A stretch of DNA of 23,850 nucleotides from Methanobrevibacter_A sp964431035 (GTDB taxonomy: Archaea; Methanobacteriota; Methanobacteria; Methanobacteriales; Methanobacteriaceae): NCBI GenBank assembly GCA_964431035.1, contig CAYSIF010000024.1, positions 1-23,850 of the forward strand, written 5' to 3'. Each line of letters opens with the position of its first letter. The first letter of the stretch is position 1. The notes under the pieces were generated by a model. It worked only from the letters and a program-made list of their open reading frames with translations, was not told the DNA's origin and did no database searches. The position numbers were made by a program, and so were the translations under genes. Below are positions 23,199 through 23,850 of the stretch, in pieces.

Positions 23199-23253
23199 TT
23201 TGTTTTTATTTCTCCCTTGTTTGTTTCTTTTATCTTTTTTTAATAATTTTTTC

Positions 23254-23324
23254 TTGCTTAGGCAATTATTTATTAAGCAAAGATATATTGTTTTTTGAAC
23301 TTATATAAATATTTGCATAAGCAA
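23254..23324 (-). promoter_or_regulatory. MATE promoter with TTGC-N4-GCAA dyads on both sides of the TATA box
   Basis: TTGCTTAGGCAA (23254-23265) and TTGCATAAGCAA (23313-23324) share the form TTGC-N4-GCAA. On the minus strand the TATA box ATTTATATAAG (23300-23310) lies between them. A third half-site TAAGCAA (23274-23280) lies near the expected start of transcription, and TTGCA (23328-23332) follows the upstream dyad. A dimeric regulator could bind both sites and occlude the promoter. Confidence 0.65.
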
Positions 23325-23384
23325 TAATTGCATATAAAAATAAGTAAAATAAGTAAAAAATAGGGTTAAAAATATAATAAAAAA

Positions 23385-23430
23385 TCTAAAAAAAAGAAAA
23401 AAATAAAAGAAGAGGATGATTATCTCTTCT
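23385..23430 (-). terminator. Hairpin plus T-tract terminator after the edge adhesin gene
   Basis: On the minus strand AGAAGAG, a 9-base loop and CTCTTCT form a perfect 7-bp stem (23430-23408) that includes the stop codon. A long T-rich tract follows directly. It has the form of a bacterial intrinsic terminator, which is notable in an archaeon. Confidence 0.55.
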
Positions 23431-23850
23431 TAATTGATAATATAATACAAGCTAAAGCAAAAAGTAATAATAATATTGGATTACCTGTAGGAATATTAGA
23501 TAAACTATTAATATCACTATTATGATTACTTTGACTATTTTTACTTGGATTATATTTTTTATCTCCAACAATAGTTACAGTTAAATAACTAATTGCATCA
23601 TTGTAGATTTCTGTCCCATTATAATATATGATAAATGTGTATTTACCTGTACGGTTAGGAAGTACAACATCTATAAAAGTTGAGCTACCATTAGTTACAT
23701 TACTTGTGTAATTATTGTTTTCAACTACAAGTGTTGCTGTACCATTGTTTACTGGTTTATCACCATCAGTAATTATTATAGTAATATTCACAATGCCTGA
23801 TTTGTTTAATGTTATATTATTTGGTGTTATAATATTTACATTAATTTTTT
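23420..23850 (-). CDS. Adhesin-like surface protein, C-terminal part (cut by window edge)
   Basis: The frame stays open to the right edge, so only the last 142 residues are visible. Reading in from the edge gives INVNIITPNNITLNKSGIVN, then an Ig-like domain (ITDGDKPVNNGTATL, FIDVVLPNRTGKYTFIIYYNG). A Ser/Asn-rich spacer follows. The end is SNIPTGNPILLLLFALACII with a short basic tail (SIKKR), which forms a motif, membrane helix and basic stop. This resembles surface-anchoring or sorting signals of methanogen adhesins. The two large adhesins at 1598-6406 lack such an end. Several sequons (NYTSN, NGSST, NRTG, NGTE) suggest N-glycosylation. Confidence 0.78.
   Translation of the reverse strand, partial: KINVNIITPNNITLNKSGIVNITIIITDGDKPVNNGTATLVVENNNYTSNVTNGSSTFIDVVLPNRTGKYTFIIYYNGTEIYNDAISYLTVTIVGDKKYNPSKNSQSNHNSDINSLSNIPTGNPILLLLFALACIILSIKKR

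Noticed and set aside
22105..23298. A 397-residue open frame on the plus strand opposite the MATE gene
   Set aside because: It mirrors the MATE gene, whose family match is clear. The frame is a product of base skew and has no recognisable domain or ribosome-binding site.

Overview
The window looks like a methanogenic archaeon of the Methanobacteriales, most probably Methanosphaera or a close relative. The reasons are very high A+T, an archaeal tRNA-splicing endonuclease, archaeal TATA boxes with purine-rich BRE sequence, several DUF4013 and zinc-ribbon membrane proteins, and large secreted adhesin-like proteins. The genus is inferred from family content; no search was run.

Layout. At 139-1412 (minus) is a CRISPR adaptation pair, cas2 then cas1. 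cas1 is split by a -1 frame change exactly at an A_AAA_AAC heptamer. No CRISPR repeats and no interference genes are present. At 1598-6406 (minus) are two paralogous adhesins: signal peptide, two Ig-like domains, an Asn-Gly-Thr/Pro repeat linker and a beta-helix. They share a 553-bp identical tract. A small exported Asn/Thr-rich protein (6608-6934) diverges from them. At 7213-8955 is a YhgE/Pip family membrane protein.

At 9061-12133 (minus) is a probable six-gene operon of unknown function, led by a small Xre-type regulator. It encodes two DUF4013 membrane proteins, a zinc-ribbon membrane protein, a GyrI-like ligand-binding protein and a tiny membrane protein. At 12251-14274 (minus) a stand-alone CARF-HEPN protein (TIGR02710/Csm6-like) is followed by a 52-residue zinc-ribbon protein and a nitroreductase. 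Two small membrane proteins lie divergently at 14398-14917.

At 14906-17561 (minus) endA is followed by two zinc-ribbon proteins. The larger ends in what looks like a VRR-NUC nuclease fold with altered catalytic residues. At 17844-19065 is a carboxymuconolactone decarboxylase-like protein plus an alpha/beta hydrolase pair with a dyad beside its TATA box. A SulP transporter (19247-20770, plus) converges on a MarR regulator (20779-21252), which follows a universal stress protein gene. A MATE exporter (21819-23198) has two TTGC-N4-GCAA dyads around its promoter. The right edge carries the 3' end of another adhesin-like gene.

No tRNA, rRNA, transposase, integrase or CRISPR array was seen. No gene-free stretch exceeds 300 bases. 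The longest is 6935-7212, which holds a T-tract, a promoter-like TATA box and a small hairpin.

The best candidates for new biology are the CARF-HEPN/zinc-ribbon/nitroreductase cluster, the endA-linked pseudo-nuclease, the Xre-DUF4013 operon and the split cas1.
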